DNA of 64,000 nt from an uncultured Eubacteriales bacterium (lineage in GTDB: Bacteria; Bacillota; Clostridia; Christensenellales; Aristaeellaceae): assembly GCA_900315675.1 (NCBI GenBank), contig OMZY01000010.1:1-64000 (forward strand), read 5' to 3'. The notes under the pieces are model-generated. The model was not told the origin of the DNA. It ran no database searches and saw only the letters and a program-made list of their open reading frames with translations. Shown piece after piece: positions 18,135 to 27,215 of the stretch; the first letter of the stretch is position 1, and every line of letters starts with the position of its first letter. The position numbers and the translations under genes were made by a program.

Positions 18135-18919
18135 TGTTCTCCGTCCTTTCCGAAGGGATCCAGTACCAGCGGCATCCGCCGCTTGTGCATGTTCGCCGCT
18201 TCCCTTCTGCGGATTTTTTCATCGGTCTCCGGATTGCCGCAGGTGCCGGCCCGCAGGTACAGGTGAATATCCGCGTACCGCAGGCCCATGTTTTCCTCAT
18301 CGCTCTTGCCGCTCAGCCCGTCGCTGGGGGTCTTTTCCACCAGGTCCCGGGGCAGCTCTTCCATGGTCTTGCCGACCTCCACCACCTCGATGCTGGTCAG
18401 CTTGCCCAGCACCGCAAAATCGCAGGAGGTATCCCCGTCCTTGGTGCAGTATCCGGTCGTCGCCTCGCTCAGGTTGCCGGTCCCGGCCAGCCGGGCGTTA
18501 AGCGCCTGGGCAATATAGCGCAGCGTAGTCATCCGCAGCCGCGGACCCACGTTGATGTCCGCCGCCCGGCTGTATTCCACGGAAAACTCTCCTTCCGCCG
18601 CGGTGGAGCCGTTCTGGTCGGTCACCGCCTTCAGCGCCTGATGCATCGCCCCGATGTTCACCGTCCGCTGATTGATCCCCAGGGACTCGCACACCCGGCG
18701 GCTGTCGCTGATATCCTTCTGCTCTCCGTCCGGCAGCATTACGCCGTATACATTCTCCCGGCCCAGCGCCCGGGCGCACAGCGCCGCGGTCACCGTGGAA
18801 TCCTTCCCGCCGGAAATGCCGATCACCACCCGGCTGAATCCCTGCCGCTGTGCTGTCTCCCGGATCAGTTCCACCAGCCGGTCCCTTGTCTTTTCCGCGT
18901 CAAAACGATAGGCTTCCAT
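18131..18919 (-). CDS. nadE: NAD(+) synthetase
   Basis: A 262-residue NAD synthetase that amidates NaAD to NAD. It shows the N-type ATP pyrophosphatase P-loop GISGGKDST, the GTGNLSEATTGYCTKDGD segment (the GNxxE...GY-T/KxGD signature) and ADINVGPRLRMTTLRYIAQ. There is no glutaminase domain, so it is the ammonia-dependent form. The start ATG follows AAAGGAGG by eight bases; a TTG further upstream was rejected because it would place that site inside the gene. It lies between pncA and the NadD-PncB fusion, completing the last step of the pathway. Confidence 0.96.
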   Translation of the reverse strand: MEAYRFDAEKTRDRLVELIRETAQRQGFSRVVIGISGGKDSTVTAALCARALGRENVYGVMLPDGEQKDISDSRRVCESLGINQRTVNIGAMHQALKAVTDQNGSTAAEGEFSVEYSRAADINVGPRLRMTTLRYIAQALNARLAGTGNLSEATTGYCTKDGDTSCDFAVLGKLTSIEVVEVGKTMEELPRDLVEKTPSDGLSGKSDEENMGLRYADIHLYLRAGTCGNPETDEKIRRREAANMHKRRMPLVLDPFGKDGEQ

Positions 18920-18943
18920 CTTCTTTTCCTCCTTTGAGGTCAA

Positions 18944-19480
18944 TTACAGGATTTCAATCTGGCAGCTGGCCATGGTTTCCAGTGCCGCCCGGTGCTTTTC
19001 CGGCGTCACGCCGGCGCAGCAGTTGCTGCTGACCTGGATATCCGCCTCCGGGAACGCCGCCTTCAGCAGCAGCGCGTTGGATACCACGCAGATATCCGTG
19101 CACAGGCCGATCAGCTCAATCGTCGCGCCTTCGCCGCTTCCGATCTTTTCCCGGACCAGTTCCGGCAGCCGGACGCTGCCGAAGGTGGGCTTTTCCACGA
19201 TTGTGCAGTCTCCCAGCGCCTCCCGGATCACCGGATTCAGTTGCCATCCTTCCGTTCCCCGGATGCAGTGCGGCACCGGAAGCTTCTTTCCTTCCCGGGT
19301 TTCCATGTAGTTTGCTTCATGGGTATCCAGCGTGGCGAAGATCTCCGCTCCGGCTTCCCGCCATTCCCGGATTCTGGCCGCCGCGGCGGGTACAATTGCT
19401 TCCGCTTCCTTTGTGCCCAGGGCGCCGTCTATAAAATCATTCTGCAGGTCTACTGCAATCAGGATCTTTTTTTCTGCCAT
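18944..19480 (-). CDS. pncA: Nicotinamidase
   Basis: A 178-residue cysteine hydrolase of the isochorismatase-like family that deamidates nicotinamide to nicotinate. The catalytic triad is visible: Asp11 in VDLQNDF, Lys97 in VEKPTFG and Cys131 in GLCTDICV. The metal-binding residues Asp52, His54 (TLDTHEANY) and His71 (PVPHCIRGTEGWQL) identify it as nicotinamidase rather than another isochorismatase-like enzyme. Its ribosome binding site (AAGGAGGAA) lies within the final codons of the regulator gene. It supplies nicotinate to the fused phosphoribosyltransferase. Confidence 0.95.
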   Translation of the reverse strand: MAEKKILIAVDLQNDFIDGALGTKEAEAIVPAAAARIREWREAGAEIFATLDTHEANYMETREGKKLPVPHCIRGTEGWQLNPVIREALGDCTIVEKPTFGSVRLPELVREKIGSGEGATIELIGLCTDICVVSNALLLKAAFPEADIQVSSNCCAGVTPEKHRAALETMASCQIEIL

Positions 19481-19483
19481 GGT

Positions 19484-20197
19484 TTATTCCTCCTTCAGCC
19501 GGTACAGCTGGGCCGGCCGTCCCCGGCGCTTCCCGTTTTCACGGTCTGTCAGCTCTATCCTGCCCTTTTCTTCATACCGTTTCCGGATATCGCGGCGGAA
19601 GTTGCTGCTGTCCTGTTTTTCCTCCAGTACTGCCTCAAACACCGTCTGCAGTTCTCCCAGTGAGAACGCGTTCCGGTCGTTCAGGAAATGAAAACCCACT
19701 TCGGTGTAATCGATCTTTCCTCTCAGCCGCGTCACGCCGGTTTCTATGATCCGTCCGTGGTCAAAGGCCAGGTCGCTGCTGATCAGCACCGTGCCGTCTT
19801 CCCCGTTCAGGCGGATCCCGTTCGTCCCCTTCGTAATTTCAAACCGGCTGAAGGTTTTCCGGGTCTCTTCCGGCAGCGCCTCCAGGCTGTTGTTGGGAAT
19901 GATCACCAGGTAAGCCGTGGAAATCACCCGGCCCCGGGGATCCCGGTTCACTTCTGAGAAGGTGTACAGCTGTTCCAGGAATACGTCCTGCACCGGCAGC
20001 ATTTCCTTCAGCAGCTTCCGTGCCGTTGTCTCCGCTGATTCATCCAGTCCGACAAATCTTCCCGGCAGCGCCCATCGTCCGGCATAAGGTGCGGATTTTC
20101 TCCTGGACAGTAGCAGGTTCAGCTTCCCTTCCCGCACCGTGAGGATCAGCATATCCACCGTCACATACAGCTGACCCTCATTCAGTGAATCATGCAT
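19484..20197 (-). CDS. nrtR: NrtR-type Nudix transcriptional regulator of NAD metabolism
   Basis: A 237-residue two-domain protein. The N-terminal half is a Nudix fold (LLLSRRKSAPYAGRWALPGRFV, read in parts, then ESAETTARKLLKEML), in which the usual catalytic Nudix box GxxxxxExxxxxxxREUxEExGU is degenerate, as in NrtR repressors that bind ADP-ribose without hydrolysing it. The C-terminal half is a winged helix (FRRDIRKRYEEKGRIELTD and GRPAQLYRL). NrtR proteins repress NAD salvage operons, and this gene heads one. The second of two nearby ATGs was chosen because of AAGGAGGG spacing. Confidence 0.9.
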   Translation of the reverse strand: MHDSLNEGQLYVTVDMLILTVREGKLNLLLSRRKSAPYAGRWALPGRFVGLDESAETTARKLLKEMLPVQDVFLEQLYTFSEVNRDPRGRVISTAYLVIIPNNSLEALPEETRKTFSRFEITKGTNGIRLNGEDGTVLISSDLAFDHGRIIETGVTRLRGKIDYTEVGFHFLNDRNAFSLGELQTVFEAVLEEKQDSSNFRRDIRKRYEEKGRIELTDRENGKRRGRPAQLYRLKEE

Positions 20198-20233
20198 CCT
20201 CATCCCTCCTTTTTGGTCTGTTTGACTATAATT

Positions 20234-20262
20234 AAAATATACGCCTTTACTGTATTTGTCAA
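20234..20262 (-). promoter_or_regulatory. Predicted promoter of the NAD operon
   Basis: TTGACA, 17-base spacer, TATTTT on the minus strand, about 40 bases before nrtR. An inverted repeat ATAC-N9-GTAT lies between the two boxes and could be an NrtR operator; that is inference. Confidence 0.55.
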
Positions 20263-20734
20263 GTATTTTTTGTCATTTTTACAATAATTATTTTATCCCT
20301 TTAAAATCAACGTTCCCAGCCCGTACACGTTCGGGAACCTAACCGGCACACCCTGTCATTCAAAACAGTGTCATCCCGACCAAGCGTAAGCGCGTGGAGG
20401 GATCCCTTACTACTATCATTTCCGGAGGCACCACTTTGTTTTCCTTTCTCCGCCGCCCCAAAGTGTCATCTTGAGCAAGGCCGAAGGCCGCGTCGAAAGA
20501 TCTCCCAACCCGTACACGTTCGGGAACCCAACCGGCACATCCAGACGTTCAAAACCGTGTCATTTCGACTAAGGCCGTTGGCCGCATGGAGAAATCTCCT
20601 CACCCGTTCACGTTCGGGAACCTGACCGGAACCACATCATTCCCAAGGCAACAGGCGGAAACACTATATAATTCTGAATTCTTAATTCTTAATTCTTAAT
20701 TTGTCATCGCAAAGCGATGACACTGTCCCTTCAA

Positions 20735-20769
20735 TCAAAAAAACTGCTTCCCTCCGGAAGCAGTTTTCT
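20735..20769 (-). terminator. Terminator of exported 464-residue protein gene
   Basis: AACTGCTTCC / GGAAGCAGTT stem with a 4-base loop and a run of seven T on the minus strand. Confidence 0.88.
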
Positions 20770-20793
20770 CCGCCATTCTTCATTTTTCATTCT

Positions 20794-22188
20794 TCATTCT
20801 TCATTTGTCATTGCCCCCGGCAATGACATCGCCTCCACTCTCATTTCCGGTTCAATCCGCACCACAAATGACGCAGTGTCTTCCCCGGCATACTTCGCGT
20901 ACACATGCTCATACCGCTTATACATCCATTCCGCCTTCAGGCCGTCCACCGTCTTCACCAGGTCCGGATTCACTTCCTGCAGGAAATCCTTCAGGAAGGC
21001 CTTCACCTTCTCATCCGTTTCCGCGTCCGGCTGGGAATCTTTGGTGAACTGATCGTCGGATCCGTTCTTCCATTCCGCGCTGTCCATGTCCATGGCGGTC
21101 ACTTTGCCGTCTTCGTCAATCAGGAATGTCTCTTCCCATCCTTCCGCGCCGCCGAAGCTGACTTCATCGGCTCCGTCATCCATGCTCTGATATCCCATAT
21201 ACACAATATTATTTCTGTCAAAACCCGCAAGACCCAGGGCCCTCAGCGCCGCCCGTTCGGTGGCGTTCAGATCCGATTCGTCAATATACATCGGTTCCCC
21301 TTGTGCCATTTCGCGTTCAGAGATCACGTCGTATTCTTTCGGATCGAACCGCTTCACCTTTGTCTTTCCCAGATCCTTCACATTCATCTGGAAGCTGATA
21401 TCCAGCGTCCGGTTGCCTTTACCCGCCGTTTTCAGATTCAGGGTGATTTCACCCTCCATGTATTTCGGCAGTCCGTTTTCATCCCGCTTCACATTCACCA
21501 GCGCCTGCTTGAGCGATACGCTTTGGGCCGTGAACAGGATCCCCTGCGTGACCGATACATAATCCTCAATCCTCGCATGCCTGTCGACGGCATAACTGTC
21601 ATACTCATTGTCAAAATACCGTCTTGCCGCAAACTGGAAAACCTGGTTTGTCACCGCATTGAGCAGATCCGATTCCAGATCTTTGAACTCAAAACGCAGA
21701 TCCCCTTCCGGCGTTTCGGTCAGGATGTCCTTCCCCAGGAGCAGGTCCGCGCTTGCGGTGAAAGCCCTGCCCAGGCTGATCAGCTGCTCTGTTTCCCGGG
21801 TATTGCGGATCAGGGAAGTATGTTCCGACGTTGTGCCGGTCCGGTAGATTCCGGGTCTGACGGTCTCCATCACATAGACTGTGGTTCCGTCCGTCACAAT
21901 CTGGTAACCGTTTTTCTGGGCAGTTCCGTCCAGTCTGGAACCGCTGAGGGCCAGTTCCCGGTAGCTCTGGTTTCCGTCCTGCTTCAGGGTAATATCCGCG
22001 GTCTTGAACCATACGCCGTCCAGGGAGAATTTGGCCGTCCCGGTCAGCGTCACGTTGTCATTGTAAAACAGCAGTTTGGTCAGGGAATCGTACAGTTCCG
22101 TTGCCGGAGTAATGTTTTCCGCCATTACGGCAAAGCACAGCGCCAGCACCAGCAGCAGCGCGCCCAGACTGATCATCAGTTTTTTCAT
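20794..22188 (-). CDS. Exported protein of unknown function
   Basis: A 464-residue secreted protein with a clear signal peptide (LMISLGALLLVLALCFAVMA, cleavage near residue 23). The mature part is soluble, with alternating strands that include LTGTAKFSLDGVWFKTADITL and MEGEITLNLKTAGKGNRTLDISF (read in parts), suggesting a beta-rich lipoprotein-like fold but without a lipobox. I do not recognise the family. It begins four bases after the YczE-like gene, so the two are co-transcribed, and it ends at a strong terminator. Confidence 0.8.
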   Translation of the reverse strand: MKKLMISLGALLLVLALCFAVMAENITPATELYDSLTKLLFYNDNVTLTGTAKFSLDGVWFKTADITLKQDGNQSYRELALSGSRLDGTAQKNGYQIVTDGTTVYVMETVRPGIYRTGTTSEHTSLIRNTRETEQLISLGRAFTASADLLLGKDILTETPEGDLRFEFKDLESDLLNAVTNQVFQFAARRYFDNEYDSYAVDRHARIEDYVSVTQGILFTAQSVSLKQALVNVKRDENGLPKYMEGEITLNLKTAGKGNRTLDISFQMNVKDLGKTKVKRFDPKEYDVISEREMAQGEPMYIDESDLNATERAALRALGLAGFDRNNIVYMGYQSMDDGADEVSFGGAEGWEETFLIDEDGKVTAMDMDSAEWKNGSDDQFTKDSQPDAETDEKVKAFLKDFLQEVNPDLVKTVDGLKAEWMYKRYEHVYAKYAGEDTASFVVRIEPEMRVEAMSLPGAMTNEE

Positions 22189-22192
22189 AGGT

Positions 22193-22858
22193 TCATACTC
22201 CTTCCGTCCGTGTGGAAAAAAGAATCCGCATTGTGTTCAGAACGTCCCTGTGGCTGATCTGCCGGGGCTCAAACTTCAGCAGGTTGTATACCACCTGCAT
22301 CACCAGTCCCGCGCCGAAGGTGCTGATCAGCGTTCCGATGCCGATCGGTCCGCCCAGCAGCCATCCGGCCAGCAGCACCGCTGCCCACAGCATCACTTCC
22401 ACAATACCGATCGGTATCTTCGGCAGCCGTTTGCCCAGGCCGACCAGCAGGGAATCCCGCGGTCCGCAGCATTGCTCTCCCTTCATGTAGATCCACATAC
22501 CCAGGGCCATGAACACAAAGCCTGTCATCATGATCAGGATGCCCAGCCAGGTGTTTTTGTTCTCCGCCAGCGGATTCAGGTCGTTGTACATCTGTACAAA
22601 ATTGCCCGTCAGCAGCGCGTCGATGATTGTTCCGAAACCGATCCGCTCCTTCAGGAGCAGGTCAATTCCCAGGATCACCAGGGACATCACTGTCATGGAC
22701 AGGCCGTAGTTCAGCGGCGTATGTTTCGCGATGCCCATCCCGAAGCAGTCCCAGGGGGCCAGGCCGATATTGGCATAAATGGTCAGGTGTACACCGAAGG
22801 CAAACACCAGCAGTCCCAGCACAATCCTTCCCCACTGCAGAACAATCTTTTTACGCAT
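22193..22858 (-). CDS. YczE/YyaS/YitT-family membrane protein
   Basis: A 221-residue integral membrane protein with five or six helices. The segment LGLLVFAFGVHLTIYANIGLAPWDCF, with the GxAPWD motif, and the later CCGPRDSLLVGLGKR, with G-PRD, are repeated half-motifs typical of the YczE-like branch of YitT proteins. Their role is unknown; one Bacillus homologue affects surfactin production. The upstream region has an extended -10 (TGGTATAAT on the minus strand at about 22894-22902). The exported 464-residue protein is encoded directly downstream. Confidence 0.82.
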   Translation of the reverse strand: MRKKIVLQWGRIVLGLLVFAFGVHLTIYANIGLAPWDCFGMGIAKHTPLNYGLSMTVMSLVILGIDLLLKERIGFGTIIDALLTGNFVQMYNDLNPLAENKNTWLGILIMMTGFVFMALGMWIYMKGEQCCGPRDSLLVGLGKRLPKIPIGIVEVMLWAAVLLAGWLLGGPIGIGTLISTFGAGLVMQVVYNLLKFEPRQISHRDVLNTMRILFSTRTEGV

Positions 22859-23004
22859 ATAGTCCCTCTTCCCGTATCCGGAATTCAGAGGGGATTATAC
22901 CACAGGCACCTCCTCTGCGCATCCTGCTTTTCTGATCACATAGATTTAAGGATCCTCCATGCCTTTTTCTTCCCTCTCTTCATAAGAATAAAAGTAAATA
23001 TCAC

Positions 23005-23110
23005 ATGCCGGAGGCATAATTCATACGCCGCAGGCGTAATTCATATGGCCGCAGGCCATAATTCATATGCCGCAGGCATAATTCATTTTCGAAGCACCTG
23101 TGCTTCGAAA
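23005..23110. repeat. Hairpin array with AATTCAT linkers, block 1
   Basis: Five consecutive hairpins: ATGCC-GGA-GGCAT, ACGCC-GCA-GGCGT, ATGGCC-GCA-GGCCAT, ATGCC-GCA-GGCAT and TTTCGAAGCA-CCTG-TGCTTCGAAA. Each pair is separated by AATTCAT. Stems differ while pairing is kept. Confidence 0.9.
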
Positions 23111-23196
23111 TATTAGCTTGGCTAAATCCATACATCATTGTTCCTTCTTTGTATACAGAACACATACAAAAAACACTGTCCTGAACCCGGGCTTTA

Positions 23197-23226
23197 TTGC
23201 GGATCCCGGGCTTTTCATAGTAGAAT
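23197..23226 (+). promoter_or_regulatory. Possible promoter of DUF3798 transporter operon
   Basis: TTGCGG, 18-base spacer, TAGAAT, about 55 bases before the start codon. Confidence 0.45.
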
Positions 23227-23280
23227 AGGCACATCAAACTTGGTAACCAGGAAAACCAAAGAGAAAGGAAGCATAAAACC

Positions 23281-24483
23281 ATGAAGAAACTGCTGTCCCT
23301 GATCCTGGCGCTCGCCATGATGCTGACCGTGATGGCCGGCCTGATGGCTTCCGCCTCCGCCGAAGAAGATACCTTCCATATCGGTATCGTCACCGGTTCC
23401 GTTTCCCAGTCTGAAGACGACCGCCGCGGTGCGGAAGCCTTCCAGGAAAAGTACGGCGAAGACCGCGTCAAGCTCGCGATCTATCCCGACAACTTCTCTG
23501 AAGAGCTGGAAACAACCATCCAGACCATCGTGAACCTGTCTGCTGATCCTGACATGAAGGCCATTATCGTGAACCAGGCAATTCCCGGCACTGCGGAAGC
23601 TTTCCGTCTGGTCAAGGAACGCCGTCCGGACATCATCTGCATTGCCGGTGAGTCCCACGAAGACCTGCCCGTCATCGGTGCCGCCGCCGATCTGGTCACC
23701 AACAATGACTTCGTTGCCCGCGGCTACCTGATGATCCGCACCGCTCACGAGCTGGGCTGCGACACCTTCGTGCACATCTCCTTCCCCCGTCATATGAGCT
23801 ACGAGACCATGAGCCGCCGCGTGGCCATCATGAAGGAAGCCTGCAAGGAATTCGGCATGACTTTCGTGCTGGAGACCGCTCCCGACCCCTCTCAGTCTGA
23901 CGTCGGTACCCCCGGTGCTCAGGCTTACATTCTGGAGCACGCTCCCGAATGGATCGAGAAGTACGGCAAGAACTCCGCTTACTTCTGCACCAACGACGCT
24001 CACACCGAGCCCCTGCTGAAGCAGCTGCTGGCTTACGGCGGATACTTCATCGAAGCTGACCTGCCTTCTCCTCTGATGGGCTATCCGGGCGCCCTGGGTC
24101 TGGACCTGACCGGCGCCAACGGCGACTTCGAAAAGATCCTGTCCTCTGTTGAAGAAGCTGTTGTGGCCAAGGGCGGCGAAGGTCGTTTCGGCACCTGGGC
24201 TTACAGCTACGGCTACACCGTGTCCGCCGGTCTGGCGCAGCATGCCTACAACGTCATCAAGGGCGAAAGCGAACTGTGCGATATCGACGATATCGCCAAA
24301 GCTTTCCAGGAATATTCTCCCAAGGCTGAATGGAACGGCTCCGGCTATACCGATGCTACTACTGGCGTAAAGAGTGAGAACGTGTTCCTGGTCTATCAGG
24401 ACACCTACATCATGGGCAATCCCGGCCACTACATGGGCGCGACCCAGATTGAGATTCCGGAGAAGTACTTCACCGTGAAGTAA
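23281..24483 (+). CDS. DUF3798 periplasmic-binding-type lipoprotein/exported protein of ABC importer
   Basis: A 400-residue secreted protein with signal peptide KKLLSLILALAMMLTVMAGLMASASA. The mature part resembles a type I periplasmic-binding fold (FHIGIVTGSVSQSEDDRRGAEAF and ADPDMKAIIVNQAIPGTAEAF read in parts) and matches the DUF3798 family, which occurs next to CUT2/BMP-type ABC genes. It should deliver substrate to the ATPase and permeases encoded downstream. Its cysteine is not at a lipobox. A GC-rich hairpin follows before the ATPase gene, typical of keeping the binding protein in excess. The ligand is unknown. Confidence 0.88.
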   Translation: MKKLLSLILALAMMLTVMAGLMASASAEEDTFHIGIVTGSVSQSEDDRRGAEAFQEKYGEDRVKLAIYPDNFSEELETTIQTIVNLSADPDMKAIIVNQAIPGTAEAFRLVKERRPDIICIAGESHEDLPVIGAAADLVTNNDFVARGYLMIRTAHELGCDTFVHISFPRHMSYETMSRRVAIMKEACKEFGMTFVLETAPDPSQSDVGTPGAQAYILEHAPEWIEKYGKNSAYFCTNDAHTEPLLKQLLAYGGYFIEADLPSPLMGYPGALGLDLTGANGDFEKILSSVEEAVVAKGGEGRFGTWAYSYGYTVSAGLAQHAYNVIKGESELCDIDDIAKAFQEYSPKAEWNGSGYTDATTGVKSENVFLVYQDTYIMGNPGHYMGATQIEIPEKYFTVK

Positions 24484-24500
24484 TCCCTGACAGTTTTACA

Positions 24501-24527
24501 GGGGGAGGTCACCGCCTCCCCCCTTTT
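24501..24527 (+). terminator. Intercistronic attenuating hairpin after binding-protein gene
   Basis: GGGGGAGG / CCTCCCCC stem followed by CTTTT, between the DUF3798 gene and the ATPase. Partial termination would favour the binding protein. Confidence 0.7.
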
Positions 24528-24563
24528 CATGAATTACGGCATATATCAAATAATAAGGACGGA

Positions 24564-26156
24564 ATGCAGATGAGTCAGAGCGCACCGCTTCTGGAAATGA
24601 AGAACATCCAAAAGGATTTCTTCGGTAATCAGGTGCTGACGGACATCAACCTTACCCTGCGGGAAGGCGAAGTGCTCGGTCTGGTCGGCGAAAACGGCGC
24701 CGGCAAGTCCACCCTGATGAAAATCCTTTTCGGCATGGATGTAATCCGCGATACCGGCGGATACAGCGGAGATATCCTTCTGCACGGACAGAAGGTGGAA
24801 TTCAAGACGCCCTTTGAGGCGCTGGCCGCTGGAATCGGCATGGTCCATCAGGAATTCTCCCTCATTCCCGGCTTTACGGCCACTGAGAATATCCTGCTGA
24901 ACCGGGAGCCGAAAAAGAAAAGCGTGGTCTCCGAGATTTTCGGTGACCGTCTTGATACCCTGAATCGGAAAGAAATGACCGAAAAATCCGAAAAAGCCAT
25001 CGAGAAGATGGGCGTTCATATTGACGGATCCATGGTCATTCATGATATGCCCGTCGGGCACAAACAGTTTACGGAAATCGCCCGGGAGCTCAGCAAGGAC
25101 CAGCTCAAGCTGCTGATCCTGGATGAGCCTACCGCCGTGCTGACGGAGAAGGAAGCGGAAGCCCTGCTTGCCTCCATCCGGGGCATGGCCGCCCGCGGCA
25201 TCGCCGTCATCTTTATTACCCACCGCCTGCAGGAAATCCTGGATGTGTGCGACAAGGTCGTCGTCATGCGCGACGGCTATGTGGTGCAGGATGTCCCCGC
25301 GAAGGATACCGGCATCACGGAAATCACCCGCTGGATGGTCGGCCGTTCCGTGGACTCCGCGGCCAAGGCGGATATCCGGGACAATCCGGACGCTCCCATC
25401 GCCCTGTCCATCCGGAAACTCTGGGTGGATATGCCCGGTGAAACCGTCCGCAATGTCAATCTGGACGTGCGGGAAGGTGAAATCCTGGGCATCGGCGGTC
25501 TCGCCGGCCAGGGCAAGCTTGGCATCCCCAACGGCATCATGGGCCTCTATGAAGCTGGCGGTGAGGTCACCCTCCGTGGGAAGAAGATTCCGCTCAACCA
25601 GCCCCGTGCCTGCCTGGACGCCTCCATGGCCTTTGTTTCGGAAGACCGCCGCGGCGTAGGCCTGCTGCTGGACGAGACCCTGGAATGGAACATTGCCTTC
25701 CCGGCCATGCAGATCCAGAACAAGTTCCTGAAGAACTACCTGGGCGGCCTGGTCAAATGGCGGGATGAGAAAGCCATTCACGATATTACTCAGCGGTATA
25801 TTGACGAGCTGGCCATCAAGTGTACCAGTTCCAAGCAGAAGGCGAAGGAACTCTCCGGCGGCAATCAGCAGAAGGTCTGCCTGGCCAAAGCCTTCGCCCT
25901 GGAACCCGGCTTCCTCTTCGTTTCCGAGCCTACCCGCGGCATTGACGTCGGCGCCAAGGCGCTGGTGCTGGAAGCGCTGAAGAAGTTCAACCGGGAAAGC
26001 GGCGTCACCATCGTGATGATCTCTTCCGAGCTGGAGGAGCTTCGCCAGACCTGCGACCGGATCGCCATTGTTTCCGGCGGCCGTGTAGCCGGCATCCTGC
26101 CGGCTACAGAATCTGCTGAACAGTTCGGTTTGCTGATGGTCAGCCAGGTTGTGTAA
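24564..26156 (+). CDS. Sugar/nucleoside-type ABC importer ATPase (two NBDs)
   Basis: A 530-residue protein with two nucleotide-binding domains, as in RbsA/MglA/YufO. Domain 1: Walker A GENGAGKST (about 43-51), degenerate signature RELSKDQLKLL, Walker B LLILDEPTAVL. Domain 2 (from about 280): the Walker A region is changed to GLAGQGKLG, the signature ELSGGNQQKV is intact, and Walker B is FLFVSEPTRGIDVG, with S replacing D. This asymmetric pattern is usual in the family. Two ATGs six bases apart are possible starts. It should energise the two permeases that follow. Confidence 0.93.
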   Translation: MQMSQSAPLLEMKNIQKDFFGNQVLTDINLTLREGEVLGLVGENGAGKSTLMKILFGMDVIRDTGGYSGDILLHGQKVEFKTPFEALAAGIGMVHQEFSLIPGFTATENILLNREPKKKSVVSEIFGDRLDTLNRKEMTEKSEKAIEKMGVHIDGSMVIHDMPVGHKQFTEIARELSKDQLKLLILDEPTAVLTEKEAEALLASIRGMAARGIAVIFITHRLQEILDVCDKVVVMRDGYVVQDVPAKDTGITEITRWMVGRSVDSAAKADIRDNPDAPIALSIRKLWVDMPGETVRNVNLDVREGEILGIGGLAGQGKLGIPNGIMGLYEAGGEVTLRGKKIPLNQPRACLDASMAFVSEDRRGVGLLLDETLEWNIAFPAMQIQNKFLKNYLGGLVKWRDEKAIHDITQRYIDELAIKCTSSKQKAKELSGGNQQKVCLAKAFALEPGFLFVSEPTRGIDVGAKALVLEALKKFNRESGVTIVMISSELEELRQTCDRIAIVSGGRVAGILPATESAEQFGLLMVSQVV

Positions 26157-26171
26157 AGGGGGGAGAATGCA

Positions 26172-27215
26172 ATGAAAGAAAAATTGAAAGACTTTATTGC
26201 CAGTTTCGGACTTCCCCGGCTGATCATTTCAGGTTTTCTGCTGGCGTTATTTATTTTATCTCCCATTGTGGGTGCGGATCTGCCCATGCAGATTTCAAAC
26301 GTCATCAACCGCTTCAGCTGGAATGCAGTGCTGGTACTGGCCATGGTCCCCATGGTGCACTCCGGCTGCGGCCTCAACTTCGGTCTGCCGCTGGGAATCG
26401 TTGCCGGTCTGCTGGGCGGCACACTAAGTCTGGAATTTGGTTTCACCGGCCCGATGAGTTTCCTGATGGCAGTGATTATCGCCACCCCCTTCGCCATGCT
26501 CTTCGGTGGAGGCTATGGCTGGTTGCTGAACCGGATTAAAGGCGGCGAAATGATGATTGCCACCTACGTAGGTTTCTCCTCCGTGTCCTTCATGTGTATG
26601 ATGTGGCTCCTGCTGCCCTATCACAAGGCGGATATGGTCTGGGGGCTCTCCGGAAAAGGACTGCGTACCACCATCTCCCTGGAAGGCTACTATGACAAAG
26701 CGCTTTCCAACTTCTTGCAGATCAACATCGGCAAAATCTCCATCCCCGTCGGCGCACTGCTGCTGTTCGCGGTGCTGGCCTTCGCCATGTGGGCGTTCCT
26801 GCACACCAAAACCGGTACGGCCATGACCGCCGTCGGCTCCAATCCAACCTTCGCCAAGGCAGCCGGTATCCAGGTGGATAAAATCCGTATGCTCTCTGTC
26901 ATGATGAGCACCTGGCTGGGTGCGGTTGGTATTCTGGTATATGAACAGGGTTTCGGCTTTATCCAGCTGTATAATGCACCTTTTTATATGGCCCTGCCCG
27001 CTGTCTCCGCCATCCTGATCGGCGGCGCTACGGTCAACAAGGCCAGCATCATGAACGTGATCCTGGGTACCTTCCTGTTCCAGGGTATCGTCACCATGAC
27101 GCCTACCGTAATGAATAATATGATTCATATGGATATGAGCGAGGTTATTCGTATGATCGCTTCCAACGGCATGATCCTCTATGCGCTGACCCGCAAAACG
27201 GAGGTGAGAAGATGA
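26172..27215 (+). CDS. ABC importer permease 1 (BPD_transp_2 family)
   Basis: A 347-residue permease with eight to ten membrane helices. The segment HSGCGLNFGLPLGIVAGLLGG resembles the conserved N-terminal part of RbsC/YufP-like permeases, and GTAMTAVGSNPTFAKAAGI matches the EAA-like cytoplasmic loop (R-TAxGxNxxAAxxxGI) that docks on the ATPase. A GGGGGGAG site precedes the start. It overlaps permease 2 by four bases (ATGA), so the two are probably made in equal amounts as a heterodimer. Confidence 0.92.
   Translation: MKEKLKDFIASFGLPRLIISGFLLALFILSPIVGADLPMQISNVINRFSWNAVLVLAMVPMVHSGCGLNFGLPLGIVAGLLGGTLSLEFGFTGPMSFLMAVIIATPFAMLFGGGYGWLLNRIKGGEMMIATYVGFSSVSFMCMMWLLLPYHKADMVWGLSGKGLRTTISLEGYYDKALSNFLQINIGKISIPVGALLLFAVLAFAMWAFLHTKTGTAMTAVGSNPTFAKAAGIQVDKIRMLSVMMSTWLGAVGILVYEQGFGFIQLYNAPFYMALPAVSAILIGGATVNKASIMNVILGTFLFQGIVTMTPTVMNNMIHMDMSEVIRMIASNGMILYALTRKTEVRR

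Larger units (their letters stand above)
20198..20793. repeat. Intergenic repeat cluster upstream of nrtR
   Basis: No gene. After the nrtR promoter region come three TGTCATYYYGA... elements (20368-20409, 20462-20506, 20557-20600). Each is accompanied by a CGTACACGTTCGGGAACC motif (about 20319, 20509, 20602). Then follow ATTCTTA 7-mers (20666-20700), a GTCATCGC/GCGATGAC hairpin (20702-20721), a terminator, and ATTCTTC 7-mers (20776-20808). Confidence 0.8.
22859..23280. repeat. Intergenic region with divergent promoters and hairpin array
   Basis: No gene. It contains the extended -10 for the YczE-like gene, the hairpin array at 23005-23110, a CCCGGGCTTT direct repeat (about 23187 and 23206) and the likely promoter of the DUF3798 operon at 23197-23226. 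The 5' leader of the DUF3798 gene begins after that. Confidence 0.75.

Noticed and set aside
23005-23110. CRISPR array candidate (regular short repeats).
   Set aside because: The units are hairpins of changing sequence with a 7-base linker. There are no 25-40 base repeats and no spacers. The same applies to the other five blocks.
20198-23280. Riboswitches or T-boxes upstream of the transporter and NAD operons.
   Set aside because: No conserved riboswitch core or T-box sequence was recognised; the structures present are members of the repeat families.
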